A stretch of 64,000 bases of DNA, from positions 248,001-312,000 of the forward strand of contig NKIH01000005.1 of NCBI GenBank assembly GCA_002255925.1, read 5' to 3'. A program made the position numbers and the translations under genes. Positions within the stretch are counted from its first letter, which is position 1, and each line of letters begins with the position of its first letter. Below are positions 16,863 to 25,513 of this stretch, in pieces. The DNA is from Burkholderiales bacterium PBB6. GTDB lineage: Bacteria; Pseudomonadota; Gammaproteobacteria; Burkholderiales; Burkholderiaceae_C. Below the pieces are notes generated by a model. The model ran no database searches. It was given only the letters and a program-made list of their open reading frames with translations, and was not told where the DNA came from.

Positions 16863-19202
16863 ATGTTTCGCACGCCCACCTTCACGCCCAGTCCCTCGAT
16901 CGCCCGCGATACGTTCAATCTGAAGGCGGGCCGCATGCATCAGGGCGGCGTCATGGCGGCGTTGAGCCTGTGCGCCCTGCTGATGCTGAGCCCGCTGCCT
17001 GCCGCGGCCGAGCAATTGCAGATCGACCGTCTCGCCTCGGGTGCGTCGTTGAATGGCCCGCAGGCCATCCAGCCACAGGTCTCGCCCGATGGGCAGCGCG
17101 TCGGCTTTCTGCAGGGCGCGGCCGATGACCGGCGCCGCCTCGACCTCTGGCTGTTTGATCGCAGCACGGGCCGCGCAACCTTGTGGATCGACAGCCGCAC
17201 GCTGGGCAAGGACGGCCCGCTCTCGGCCACGGAAGCAGCCCGGCGCGAACGCACCCGCACCTCGGACGGCCGCGGCATCGCCCACTGGCAATGGTCGCCC
17301 AATGGGCAGCAGGTGATGCTCGGTACCGGACAGGGCGTGCATGTGGCCACGCGCCAGGCAGACGGCAGCGCCAGCATCAAGGCCGTGATGAAAGCCGACG
17401 ATGTGCAAGACCCACAGTGGTCTCCGCGCGGCCGCTATCTGTCTTTCGTGCGCCAACAGAACCTGCAGGTGCTGGACCTGCGCACCGGCCGCGTGCGTGC
17501 ACTGACCACCGACGGCCGCGGCACGGTGCACAACGCCGAAAGCGAGTTTGTCGCCCAGGAGGAGATGGACCAGCCGCGCGGTTACTGGTGGGCGCCCGAC
17601 GAATCGGCTGTGGCCTTCAAGCAGTTCGACGAAGGCGGCGTGCCCGAGCAGGCGCGCATCCGCATCGGCGCCAGCAGCATGCAGATGGAGCAGCAGCGCT
17701 ACCCGTTTGCCGGCGGCCCGAACGTGAAGCTGCGCCTCGGCGTGGTGTCCCTTTCGGGTGGCCTGGTGCGCTGGGTGCCGCTTGGCGCGAACCCCGACAT
17801 CTACCTGCCCCGCGTCAACTGGTTGCCCGACAGCCAATCAGTGAGCTTCCAGCGCCAGAGCCGCGACCAGCGCACGCTGGAGCTCATCAGCCACCATGTG
17901 GCCAGCGGTCGGCAGCAGCGGTTGGCGCTGGAAACCGCCAAGGCCTGGGTTGAGCTGCATGACGACCTGCATTTCCTGAAGCGCCAGCCTGCGTTCATCT
18001 GGGCAGCTGTACGTGATGGCCGCAAGCACCTGGAACTGGTCTCGCTGGACGGCCGGCGCCGCGTGCCACTCACCGCCGGTGACTGGCAGATCGACAAGCT
18101 GCTGGCCGTCGACGAAGCCGCCGGCGTGGCCTGGGTGGCTGGCGACACCGAGCCCGCCCTGGAGCGCCACGTCTGGCGCATCAAGCTGGACGGCAGCACC
18201 GCCCGCTCGCCTGAACGCATCAGCACGCCGGGCGCCTGGCACGAAGCCTCGTTCAGCCAGCACAGCGCCGGCCAGCCGCTGTGGGTGGATGTGTGGTCCA
18301 CACCCGACCAGCCGCCCCGCAGCGCCATCCGTGACGGCAACGGCCAGGCGCTGGCCTGGCTGGCAGAAAACCCGCTGGATGCGACCCACCCCTACCACCG
18401 CTACCTTGATCACCACGTCACGCCCGAGTTCGGCCAGGTGGCCGCGGAAGACGGCACGATGCTGAACTGGGAGATGCTCAAGCCGCCGGGTTTTGATGCG
18501 TCGAAGAAGTACCCGGTGCTGCTGTCGGTGTACGGCGGCCCCGGTGTACAGGTGGTGAAGCGGCAATGGGGTTCCGCCTGGAACCAGGCGCTGGCGCAGC
18601 GCGGCTACATCGTCTTCATGCTCGACAACCGCGGCTCTGACCGTCGCGGCCAGCGTTTTGCCGAGGCCATTGCCGGCCGCCTGGGTGAGGTGGAAGTGCG
18701 CGACCAGCTGACCGGCCTGCGCTGGCTCACCAGCCAGCCTTGGGCAGACAGCCAGCGCGTGGCCGTGCATGGCCACAGTTACGGCGGCTACATGACGCTG
18801 ATGCTGCTGGCCAAGTCGCCGCCGGGCACCTTCGCCTCGGGCATCGCCAGTGCGCCGGTGACGCAGTGGGAGCTCTACGACACCCACTACACCGAGCGTT
18901 ACCTCGGCCAGCCCGCGCAGGCCCAGCAGGCCTATGCGCTGAGCAACGTGCTGCCACTGTCAGACAAGCTCACCGCGCCGCTGCTGCTGGTGCACGGCAT
19001 GGCCGACGACAACGTGCTGCTGGCCAACAGCACCCAGCTCATGAGCCTGATGCAGCAACACGGCCAGCCGTTCCGCTTCATGGCCTACCCCGGTGCCACC
19101 CATGCCCTGGGCGGGCGCGACACCGCCTTGCACTACCACCGCCTGATCGCCCAATACCTGGACGAAACACTGGCTTCGAGCCCCGCATACACTGCGCGCT
19201 GA
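16863..19202 (+). CDS. Dipeptidyl-peptidase IV-type S9 serine peptidase, exported
   Basis: 779 residues. An N-terminal signal region (LSLCALLMLSPLPAAAE) sends it to the periplasm; a beta-propeller follows, then an alpha/beta-hydrolase domain. The N-terminus-recognition motif EFVAQEEMD (E233/E234) is that of DPP-IV (S9B), and the catalytic triad reads GHSYGGYM (S639), ADDNV (D715) and ATHALGG (H747). It removes X-Pro dipeptides from peptide N-termini. ATG at 16863 has GGAGA eight bases upstream; a second ATG at 16935 would also leave the signal peptide intact. Confidence 0.93.
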   Translation: MFRTPTFTPSPSIARDTFNLKAGRMHQGGVMAALSLCALLMLSPLPAAAEQLQIDRLASGASLNGPQAIQPQVSPDGQRVGFLQGAADDRRRLDLWLFDRSTGRATLWIDSRTLGKDGPLSATEAARRERTRTSDGRGIAHWQWSPNGQQVMLGTGQGVHVATRQADGSASIKAVMKADDVQDPQWSPRGRYLSFVRQQNLQVLDLRTGRVRALTTDGRGTVHNAESEFVAQEEMDQPRGYWWAPDESAVAFKQFDEGGVPEQARIRIGASSMQMEQQRYPFAGGPNVKLRLGVVSLSGGLVRWVPLGANPDIYLPRVNWLPDSQSVSFQRQSRDQRTLELISHHVASGRQQRLALETAKAWVELHDDLHFLKRQPAFIWAAVRDGRKHLELVSLDGRRRVPLTAGDWQIDKLLAVDEAAGVAWVAGDTEPALERHVWRIKLDGSTARSPERISTPGAWHEASFSQHSAGQPLWVDVWSTPDQPPRSAIRDGNGQALAWLAENPLDATHPYHRYLDHHVTPEFGQVAAEDGTMLNWEMLKPPGFDASKKYPVLLSVYGGPGVQVVKRQWGSAWNQALAQRGYIVFMLDNRGSDRRGQRFAEAIAGRLGEVEVRDQLTGLRWLTSQPWADSQRVAVHGHSYGGYMTLMLLAKSPPGTFASGIASAPVTQWELYDTHYTERYLGQPAQAQQAYALSNVLPLSDKLTAPLLLVHGMADDNVLLANSTQLMSLMQQHGQPFRFMAYPGATHALGGRDTALHYHRLIAQYLDETLASSPAYTAR

Positions 19203-19224
19203 CGCTGCGTCTGTCCGCAGCGTC
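19201..19224 (+). terminator. GC-rich hairpin immediately after the peptidase gene
   Basis: GACGCTGCG and CGCAGCGTC are perfect nine-base complements around a six-base loop, starting inside the stop codon of the peptidase gene. No T-run follows, so it is an atypical terminator or an mRNA 3'-end protector; it also separates the peptidase transcript from the FMN riboswitch that begins two bases later. Confidence 0.45.
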
Positions 19225-19225
19225 A

Positions 19226-19391
<166 letters not shown>

Positions 19392-19494
19392 CCTGGCCCA
19401 CTGGGGGCCGGCCTGCTTCCGTGCGGGTCGGTGCCGCAGCGGCCGGGTGCTTTCGTCGTGCCCTGATTCTGGCCACCTGTCTTTTGGAAGACCC

Positions 19495-19968
19495 ATGAAT
19501 CAGACTTCTGCTCCCACCCGCATCGCCGCCATCAGTGCCAGCTGGCACACCGGCATCGTCCACCAGGCGCGTGACGCGCTGGTCCACACCCTGTCTGCTG
19601 CCGGCCCTTCGGCCCCCGAGGTCGAGCACTTCAACGTGCCCGGCGCCTTCGAGATTCCGCTGCTGGCGCAACGCCTGGCGCGCAGTGGCCGGTATGCGGC
19701 CATCGTCGGCTTCGGCCTGGTGGTGGACGGCGGCATCTACCGCCATGACTTCGTGGCCACCGCGGTCATCGACGGGCTGATGCGCGCCCAGCTGGACACC
19801 GGCGTGCCCGTGTTGTCGGTGGTGCTCACGCCCCACCACTTCCACGAGCACGGCGAACACCAGGCCTACTTCAGCCGCCACTTCGTGACCAAGGGCGAAG
19901 AGGCCGCCCGTGCGGTGCTGCAAACGCTGGCCGTGCACCGCGAGGTCGACGCCCTGCTGACGCGCTGA
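19495..19968 (+). CDS. ribH: 6,7-dimethyl-8-ribityllumazine synthase, RibH2-like
   Basis: 157 residues. Lumazine synthase condenses 3,4-dihydroxy-2-butanone-4-phosphate with the ribityl-aminouracil to give the direct riboflavin precursor. ISASWHTGIVHQARDAL, NVPGAFEIPLLAQRLA and GGIYRHDFVATAVIDGLM resemble the RibH2 subgroup (decameric in Brucella) more than classical icosahedral RibH. ATG at 19495 has GGAAG five bases upstream and starts after the riboswitch; the open frame further upstream is leader. It stands alone, with no other rib gene next to it, so a housekeeping ribH may exist elsewhere. Confidence 0.93.
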   Translation: MNQTSAPTRIAAISASWHTGIVHQARDALVHTLSAAGPSAPEVEHFNVPGAFEIPLLAQRLARSGRYAAIVGFGLVVDGGIYRHDFVATAVIDGLMRAQLDTGVPVLSVVLTPHHFHEHGEHQAYFSRHFVTKGEEAARAVLQTLAVHREVDALLTR

Positions 19969-19981
19969 CGGCGTTGGCTGC

Positions 19982-20698
19982 TCACCCCGCCCGGTCGGCG
20001 TGCTGCGCCAGGGCGGCGGGGTCGAGCAGATCGATGCAGCCCCGGCGGCGCTTCAGCCAGCCGCGGGCTTCAAAGTCACCCAGCACCTCGCTGACGGTCT
20101 GGCGTGTCAACGCCAGCATCGCGCCCAGCTGGTCCTGCTGCACCTGCACGGTTTGCACGGCCGCATCGGCCTGCCACATGCCGTGGCCCTGCGCCATGGC
20201 CAGCAACCGCCGCGCCACCCGGGCCGGCGCAGGCAGCAGCACCAGGTCTTCCATGCCCGAGAACACCGCTCGCAGCTTCTCGGCCACCAGCTGGCCGAGG
20301 TAGCGCCACAGCGTCGGGTGCGCTTCCAGCACCGCCAGCAGGCGGTCCAGCGGCACATGCAGCAAGAGCGTGTGGCCCTGCGCCACCGCGTCATGGGTTC
20401 GCACGCCGCCGTCCAGCGTGGCGATCTCGCCAAACCACTGGCCCGGCACGATCACCCCGAGCAGCGCCTCACGGCCGCTGGGGGCCACGGCGCCCACGCG
20501 CACCGCGCCCTGCAACACGGCATACAGCCCGTCGTTGGCGTCTCCGCGTGAAAACAGGCGCTGTGCCGGCGCCAGCGACTGCGTGCGAGCCGCAGCCAGC
20601 AAGGCCTGCCGCGCATCGTCAGGGAGCGCAGCAAACCAGTGGCCACGCTGCAGCACATCGAGCTGCGCAGGCGGGTTATGGGCGGCTGAAGACGTCAT
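19982..20698 (-). CDS. Crp/Fnr-family transcriptional regulator
   Basis: 238 residues from the ATG at 20698 (an alternative ATG at 20761 adds 21). The N-terminal cyclic-nucleotide-binding-type beta-roll is seen in LFSRGDANDGLYAVLQGAVRVG and VPGQWFGEIATLDGG; the C-terminal winged helix has QDQLGAMLALTRQTVSEVLGDFEARGWL. There are no clustered N-terminal cysteines of an Fnr iron-sulphur type. No strong ribosome site distinguishes the two starts. It is convergent with ribH (13 bases between stops) and divergent from the Mpo1-like gene; targets are unknown. Confidence 0.88.
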   Translation of the reverse strand: MTSSAAHNPPAQLDVLQRGHWFAALPDDARQALLAAARTQSLAPAQRLFSRGDANDGLYAVLQGAVRVGAVAPSGREALLGVIVPGQWFGEIATLDGGVRTHDAVAQGHTLLLHVPLDRLLAVLEAHPTLWRYLGQLVAEKLRAVFSGMEDLVLLPAPARVARRLLAMAQGHGMWQADAAVQTVQVQQDQLGAMLALTRQTVSEVLGDFEARGWLKRRRGCIDLLDPAALAQHADRAG

Positions 20699-20892
20699 CA
20701 AGGGCAAAGAGGTTGAAGCGCTTGCGCGCCCGGCCAGGCACAACAGGGCAACCGGCGGCATGGTGAAAGGCGCAGCGCGCTACGGGTCTGCCCTCCCCCG
20801 GGCCGACCCTTGAACGTCGGCTGGCCGACAGACAGGCGGCATGGTGGCTCGCAACATGCCGGCACTTTTCACCACACACGTCGCTGGACAAC

Positions 20893-21420
20893 ATGAAAAC
20901 GCTCACCGATCACCTGGTTCAGTATGCCCGCTACCACCGCGACCGCCGCAACATCGCCACGCACTTCGTCGGCATCCCGATGATCGTGGTGGCCGTGACC
21001 GTGCTGCTGAATCGTCCGGCGTTCGACGTGAGCGGTGTGCCCGTCACGCTGGCCATGGTGGTGGCCGCCTTGAGCGCGCTGTTTTATCTGCGGCTCGACC
21101 TCACCCTGGGCGCCTTGATGACCGCGCTGCTGGTCGGTTCACTCGCCCTGGCCCGCATGACCGACAGCCTGCCCACCGCGCAATGGGCCGCGCTGGGCGT
21201 GGGCCTGTTCGTGGTGGGCTGGGTGTTCCAGTTTGTCGGCCACTTCTGGGAAGGCCGCAAGCCGGCCTTCGTGGACGACCTGATGGGACTGCTGGTGGGC
21301 CCGCTGTTCGTGGTGACCGAGGCCGGCTTTGCGCTGGGCCTGGGCAAGTCGCTGGAAGCGACCATCACGGAAGCCGCCGGTCCGGTTCGCGACGGCGCCG
21401 TCAAGGCACCATTGTCATGA
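20893..21420 (+). CDS. Mpo1-like (DUF962) membrane protein
   Basis: 175-residue inner-membrane protein with four hydrophobic helices. It carries the two family metal-binding stretches: RNIATHFVGIP near residue 20 and FQFVGHFWEGRKPAFVDDL near residue 115. Yeast Mpo1 of this family is an Fe(II) dioxygenase that alpha-oxidises 2-hydroxy fatty acids; bacterial homologues are presumed related, without direct proof here. Its last 20 bases overlap the 3' end of the convergent diguanylate-cyclase gene. Confidence 0.85.
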   Translation: MKTLTDHLVQYARYHRDRRNIATHFVGIPMIVVAVTVLLNRPAFDVSGVPVTLAMVVAALSALFYLRLDLTLGALMTALLVGSLALARMTDSLPTAQWAALGVGLFVVGWVFQFVGHFWEGRKPAFVDDLMGLLVGPLFVVTEAGFALGLGKSLEATITEAAGPVRDGAVKAPLS

Positions 21421-23122
21421 CGCAATCGCGGCCGGCGCGCTTGGCGCCGTACAGCGCCGCGTCAGCCCGGGCCAGTGCCGCCTGAACGTCGGTGTCGTCA
21501 TCGGCCAGCACCGTCACGCCGAAGCTGGCGGTGACAGGTCGAAGCGGCTTGCCGTCGGTGCCAGTGAAGGCCAGGCCAGAGATGCCCTGCCGCAGGCGCT
21601 GGGCCTGCTCACGCGCATCCTCGAGTGAGCACTGGCGCATCAGCACGAGGAACTCTTCACCGCCATAGCGCGCCACCACGTCACCGCGGCGGCAGAGCTT
21701 CGCGCACACCTCCGCCACGCCTTGCAGCACCGCATCGCCCGTGTCGTGGCCATGCTGGTCATTGATCTGCTTGAAGTGGTCGAGGTCGAACATGGCCAGC
21801 GCCAGAGGCACCGGGTCACGCAACCGCGAGATCAGGTGGTGCTCAGCCAGGGCGTAAAAGCCGCGGCGGTTGGGCAGGCCGGTGAGGAAGTCGGTGTTGG
21901 ACTGGTCACGCAACTGCTCAATCAACTGCTGACGCTCCTGCTCCAGCTGCTGCCGGTCCAGGCTCATCTGCCGCAGCACGTCGGTCGACCGCTGCAACTC
22001 GGCCACCTCATGGAAGCCCGAGCCCACGTTCAGCACCGGCGGCCACTCACCGCGCGTGAGCGCTGAAATCACGTTCGTCACGCTCAGCAGCGGCGACACC
22101 ACGCGGGAGTTGATCAACCACACGGTGCCCGCCAGCAGCAGCAGCGTCAGCAAGCCACCGGCCGCCAGCAGCGCGAACTGGCGACGGGCCCCCTCGTATT
22201 TCTCGACGGCCGAGCGTTCGGCGTCGGCCAGCAAGGTGTCGCGGAGGCTGATGATGGCGTCCATGCGCGGCACATAACGGGCAGCGAACTGCGCGGTGTC
22301 GACCTTGAAAGCCCCGTCGCCGCTGCCCGTGGCCACCTGCTCGTCGATGAAACGCGCGGCATCGCCGAAGTAGTCGGCTTGCATCGTCTGCGCTGCGTTG
22401 ATGCAGGCTGCATGGGTTTCGATGTAGCGGGTACGCAAGTCAATCAGCTTGCCCAGCTCATCAATGCGGCCGCGCAGCCGCTCGATCTCGAGGCGCTCCG
22501 CTGGCGTGAACACCCGGCGGGCGGTGATGGCCGGCGTGAACTGTGAACCGAGCCGCCCCGCGAGCTCACGAAGATCAGCCGCGTGGCGGGCCGCCGTGAT
22601 GTCGTCGGCCAGCTCAGGATAGGCCTGCACCGTGAGATCGGCCAGTTTGAGCGCCACTGGCTCCAGGTGGTCGATGACCTTGAACATTTCGCCCACGGCG
22701 TCATGCAGTGCGCCAGCTTCTCGCCGCGTCGGGGCTTGGGCTGCCAGCGCGTCCACCGCCTTGCGGGCCCGGCTGAGTTGCGAGGCGGCCTGCTGCACCG
22801 GCGTACGCACCAGCGGCTGCCCCTCCAAAGCCTGCTGAACCTGAGCCAGCGCGGCATCGGCGCGGGCACGGGCCTGTTTCAGGCGCTCTTGCTTGCCCGG
22901 GTCAGCCGGCAACTGGTCGCCGAGCACGCCGTTGGCGGGGCCGCGCTCACGAGAGGCCATTTCAGCGGACACGAGCAGGAGCTTGAACTGGCGCAGGGCC
23001 TGCAAGCCTTCGTCACTGCGGGTGACCTGCTGCCACTGGACCAGCAGCACCTGGATCAGCAGCGCTGCGATCAGCACCCCGATCAGGGTTTGGAGTCCAA
23101 CGAACAAGCTGCGCAGACGCAT
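21401..23122 (-). CDS. Membrane-bound diguanylate cyclase (GGDEF)
   Basis: 573 residues from the ATG at 23122. Residues 1-30 form a first membrane helix (LFVGLQTLIGVLIAALLIQV), a long helical periplasmic sensor region follows, then a second helix (LLAAGGLLTLLLLAGTVWLI), a HAMP-like linker, a coiled coil rich in Gln/Arg/Leu, and a GGDEF domain with intact RYGGEEFLVL near residues 484-493. It should make cyclic-di-GMP in response to an unknown signal. The frame is open to 23224, but the extra residues are unlike a signal anchor. Start is uncertain: no clear ribosome site. Confidence 0.88.
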   Translation of the reverse strand: MRLRSLFVGLQTLIGVLIAALLIQVLLVQWQQVTRSDEGLQALRQFKLLLVSAEMASRERGPANGVLGDQLPADPGKQERLKQARARADAALAQVQQALEGQPLVRTPVQQAASQLSRARKAVDALAAQAPTRREAGALHDAVGEMFKVIDHLEPVALKLADLTVQAYPELADDITAARHAADLRELAGRLGSQFTPAITARRVFTPAERLEIERLRGRIDELGKLIDLRTRYIETHAACINAAQTMQADYFGDAARFIDEQVATGSGDGAFKVDTAQFAARYVPRMDAIISLRDTLLADAERSAVEKYEGARRQFALLAAGGLLTLLLLAGTVWLINSRVVSPLLSVTNVISALTRGEWPPVLNVGSGFHEVAELQRSTDVLRQMSLDRQQLEQERQQLIEQLRDQSNTDFLTGLPNRRGFYALAEHHLISRLRDPVPLALAMFDLDHFKQINDQHGHDTGDAVLQGVAEVCAKLCRRGDVVARYGGEEFLVLMRQCSLEDAREQAQRLRQGISGLAFTGTDGKPLRPVTASFGVTVLADDDTDVQAALARADAALYGAKRAGRDCVMTMVP

Positions 23123-23262
23123 GGGAATGAAAGAAATGAACTTCTCTTGGAGGTCAGGCCGAGTGTGCGCCGGGTTCGGTGACTCGATGCTCAGGGTAGG
23201 CCCGAACGAGTCAACCGACGACAAATCCTAGTCGGGAATGCCCTGCGCTTAAGGGCGGAACA

Positions 23263-23742
23263 TCACCGGCTTTCGATCAGGCGGGTGCAGTCGTCTAGGA
23301 TTTGGTGTAGTTGCGCCACAAGTTCCGGACCCAATCGGTCATTGAGATCGAGCTGAGCGGCCTTCCAGGCGGCTTTCGCTGATGCGCGGTGCGCCCGGCC
23401 GGCCTCGGTGGCCACCACCAGGCGGCTGCGCCCATCCACCCCGGGTTGCACCTCCAGCCAACCGCGTTCCACCAGCGGCTGCAGGTTGCGCGTCAGGCTC
23501 GACGGCGTGAGCGTCAGGGCCTGCGCCAGATCCGACGGGCGCATGGGCCCGGCATGCACGACCTGGCTGAGCAGGCTGTATTGCGGCGCTGTGATGCCCG
23601 CCCCCGCCAGCAGTTCCGCGTCGTAGTGGCGCCCCACCACGCGGGCGAGTCGGCGCAGCTTCAGGTTGGTACACCCTTGTGGGCGTGCCACCACGTCGTT
23701 GGCGCCTGACGCGAGAGTGACAGGAACAGCGGGCTCAGTCAT
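23263..23742 (-). CDS. MarR-family transcriptional regulator
   Basis: 159 residues with a winged-helix MarR fold: ITAPQYSLLSQVVHAGPMRPSDLAQALTL contains the first part of the HTH, TPSSLTRNLQPLVERGWL the recognition helix, and VQPGVDGRSRLVVATEAG the wing. It is transcribed away from the thioesterase gene across a 50-base gap that contains a perfect inverted repeat, TTGTA-GA-TACAA, of the kind MarR proteins bind, so it probably represses itself and the thioesterase. Ligand unknown. Confidence 0.9.
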   Translation of the reverse strand: MTEPAVPVTLASGANDVVARPQGCTNLKLRRLARVVGRHYDAELLAGAGITAPQYSLLSQVVHAGPMRPSDLAQALTLTPSSLTRNLQPLVERGWLEVQPGVDGRSRLVVATEAGRAHRASAKAAWKAAQLDLNDRLGPELVAQLHQILDDCTRLIESR

Positions 23743-23749
23743 GATTCAA

Positions 23750-23761
23750 TTGTAGATACAA
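23750..23761. promoter_or_regulatory. MarR-type operator candidate
   Basis: TTGTA and TACAA form a perfect dyad around two central bases, close to the TTGTATnnATACAA form typical for MarR-family sites. It lies eight bases upstream of the marR start codon and 31 bases upstream of the thioesterase TTG, where bound protein would block both promoters. Confidence 0.55.
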
Positions 23762-23792
23762 CTTTCCACCCACACTCACCGAGGAGCTCGTT

Positions 23793-24338
23793 TTGTCACA
23801 CCACGACCAACCGGATCAGGCCGCCACCCTTGCACTCTGGGAAGCCGATGAGGCGCGTGTACGCGAACGGCTTGCCGCGCCCGGTGTCTCGCGCCTTGAC
23901 CAGATCGCCCACCTCGACGGCCTGGGCTTCTTCGAGGCCGTCAGCCGGGGCGAATTGCCGTCCATCCCCATCGGCATAAGCATGGATTTCTGCGCCGTGC
24001 ACTTCGAGCACGGCCAGGCGGTGTTCCAGGGCCGCCCGAGCAACAAGTTCCTGAACCCGATGGGCACGATCCACGGCGGCTGGATGGCCACCCTGCTCGA
24101 TTCGGCCGTGGCCTGCGCGATTCACACCACGCTACCGGTGGGTGTGGGCTACACCACGGCGGAGCTGAAGATCAGCTACGTGCGGGCGCTGACGCCCAAG
24201 GTGCCGCTGGTGCGCGCCATCGGCCAGGTCATCAACGCGGGCCGCAAGGTGGGTTTCGCTGAAGGACGGCTGGTGGGCCCGGACGGCAAGCTGTATGCGC
24301 ACGCCACCACCACCTGCGTGGTGCTGCAGCGCGATTGA
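23793..24338 (+). CDS. PaaI-family acyl-CoA thioesterase (hotdog fold)
   Basis: 181 residues; hotdog-fold thioesterase of the PaaI/4HBT group. The signature NPMGTIHGGWMATLLDSAVACA (about 88-109) holds the HGG helix start, and TTAELKISYVRAL is the following conserved strand. It probably hydrolyses aromatic or medium-chain acyl-CoA. The start is TTG at 23793, supported by GAGGAG six bases upstream; no ATG occurs in frame before the conserved region. Divergent from marR and probably under its control. Confidence 0.87.
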   Translation: MSHHDQPDQAATLALWEADEARVRERLAAPGVSRLDQIAHLDGLGFFEAVSRGELPSIPIGISMDFCAVHFEHGQAVFQGRPSNKFLNPMGTIHGGWMATLLDSAVACAIHTTLPVGVGYTTAELKISYVRALTPKVPLVRAIGQVINAGRKVGFAEGRLVGPDGKLYAHATTTCVVLQRD

Positions 24339-24357
24339 TGCGCCTCAGGCCCGCCCC

Positions 24358-25392
24358 TCAACGGGCCACCATCAAGCCTTCCTGAATGGCAATGCGCTCC
24401 AGCGCCTGCTCGAACAAGGCCCGGGCCGTGCCCGACACCTGGCCCAGATAGGCGTGCAGGTCGGCGTCTTCCGGGCTGCGGTGCTGGCATTCGGCGCTGT
24501 AGGCCTCGAAGTGCGACAACTGCATCAGCAACTCGGCCACGTGCCGCGGGCACTCACAGGCGATGGTGCTAGACAAACCTGCGAAGTCGGCGAGGGCGGC
24601 GTCGTCATAACGCCGCGGCGGCACCGGGCCAACCTCGGGCATCGCGGCGGTAGCACTGGCCGGCGCTGCAGCGGTTTCCAGGCCCATGCACAGGCTGTAG
24701 ATCCAGCGCCCGAGTGTCGTGTCGCTGACCGGCTCACGCTGCAGTGAGACCTTGGCCTCGCGCATCAAGTCGATCGCGAAGGCCGGCGCGAAGCCATACA
24801 CCACCGCCACCTGCCGCGCACCCAGGCGCTTGGCCAGGGCATGCAGCCGCTGCGGCCACTCGGCATGCAGGGCGGGCGCATGCACCAGCAGCACATCGCA
24901 CACGGCCTCGCCTTCGGTGGCCGCCAGGCTGGTCAGTGCGTCGTCGTCCAGCGTGGCGCCCAGCACCTGCAGCTGCCACGGGCCAGGTTGGCGGCGGGCC
25001 TGCGGCACACGCGCCACCCGCTCGCCCAGGTCTTTGCCCACCACGCCCACCCGCACCGCTGGCCGGGCGGCGGCGGGCTCCACCACCGACAACGCAGTGC
25101 GCGTGGTGCTGGCCATGGTGCTGGCGTGGGTGCTGGCCACTTCCTGGAGGGCCTCCACCGTCAGCGAAGCGACCGAGCTGATGGCGTGTCCCAGATCCAC
25201 CAGCTGCTTCACCAGCGCCAGCCGTTGCACATCGGCCGAGCTGTACAGGCGATGACCCGCCTCGGTGGTCGCAGGTGCGGCCACCTGGTAGCGCCGCTCC
25301 CAGATCCGCAGCGTGGCAACCGGCAGGCGCAGCATGCGGGCCACGGCACCGCTTCGGTAACGCGGCAAGTGCAGATCAGATTCAGCAACCAT
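24358..25392 (-). CDS. MerR-family transcriptional regulator with C-terminal sensor-like domain
   Basis: 344 residues. The N-terminal MerR winged helix reads RYRSGAVARMLRLPVATLRIWERRYQ with the wing AGHRLYSSADVQRLALVKQL. A middle domain (about 115-230) has an alternating beta/alpha pattern like the B12-binding domain of CarH/LitR regulators, but I see no DxHxxG cobalamin-ligand motif, so it may be a degenerate or different ligand domain. The C-terminus is helical (CECPRHVAELLMQLSHFEAY). ATG at 25392 is chosen because GGAG lies seven bases upstream. Divergent from the flavoprotein gene at 25514, a likely target. Confidence 0.82.
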   Translation of the reverse strand: MVAESDLHLPRYRSGAVARMLRLPVATLRIWERRYQVAAPATTEAGHRLYSSADVQRLALVKQLVDLGHAISSVASLTVEALQEVASTHASTMASTTRTALSVVEPAAARPAVRVGVVGKDLGERVARVPQARRQPGPWQLQVLGATLDDDALTSLAATEGEAVCDVLLVHAPALHAEWPQRLHALAKRLGARQVAVVYGFAPAFAIDLMREAKVSLQREPVSDTTLGRWIYSLCMGLETAAAPASATAAMPEVGPVPPRRYDDAALADFAGLSSTIACECPRHVAELLMQLSHFEAYSAECQHRSPEDADLHAYLGQVSGTARALFEQALERIAIQEGLMVAR

Positions 25393-25404
25393 TTTGACTC
25401 CAGT

Positions 25405-25427
25405 TTGAATCACCATATTGGATTCAA
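25405..25427. promoter_or_regulatory. Inverted repeat in the merR / flavoprotein divergent promoter
   Basis: TTGAATC and GATTCAA are perfect complements with a nine-base spacer, lying just upstream of the merR start codon in an AT-rich 121-base divergent region. A dyad of this size in the promoter fits autoregulation by the MerR protein; the reverse gene starts 87 bases away. Confidence 0.5.
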
Positions 25428-25513
25428 TGTCGCCATTATTAACTATTTGTCTTGGCTTTTGTCTTTGAATAATCCACAGTTCGAGCATTGACTCCACTCA
25501 TCGCGAAGACAAC

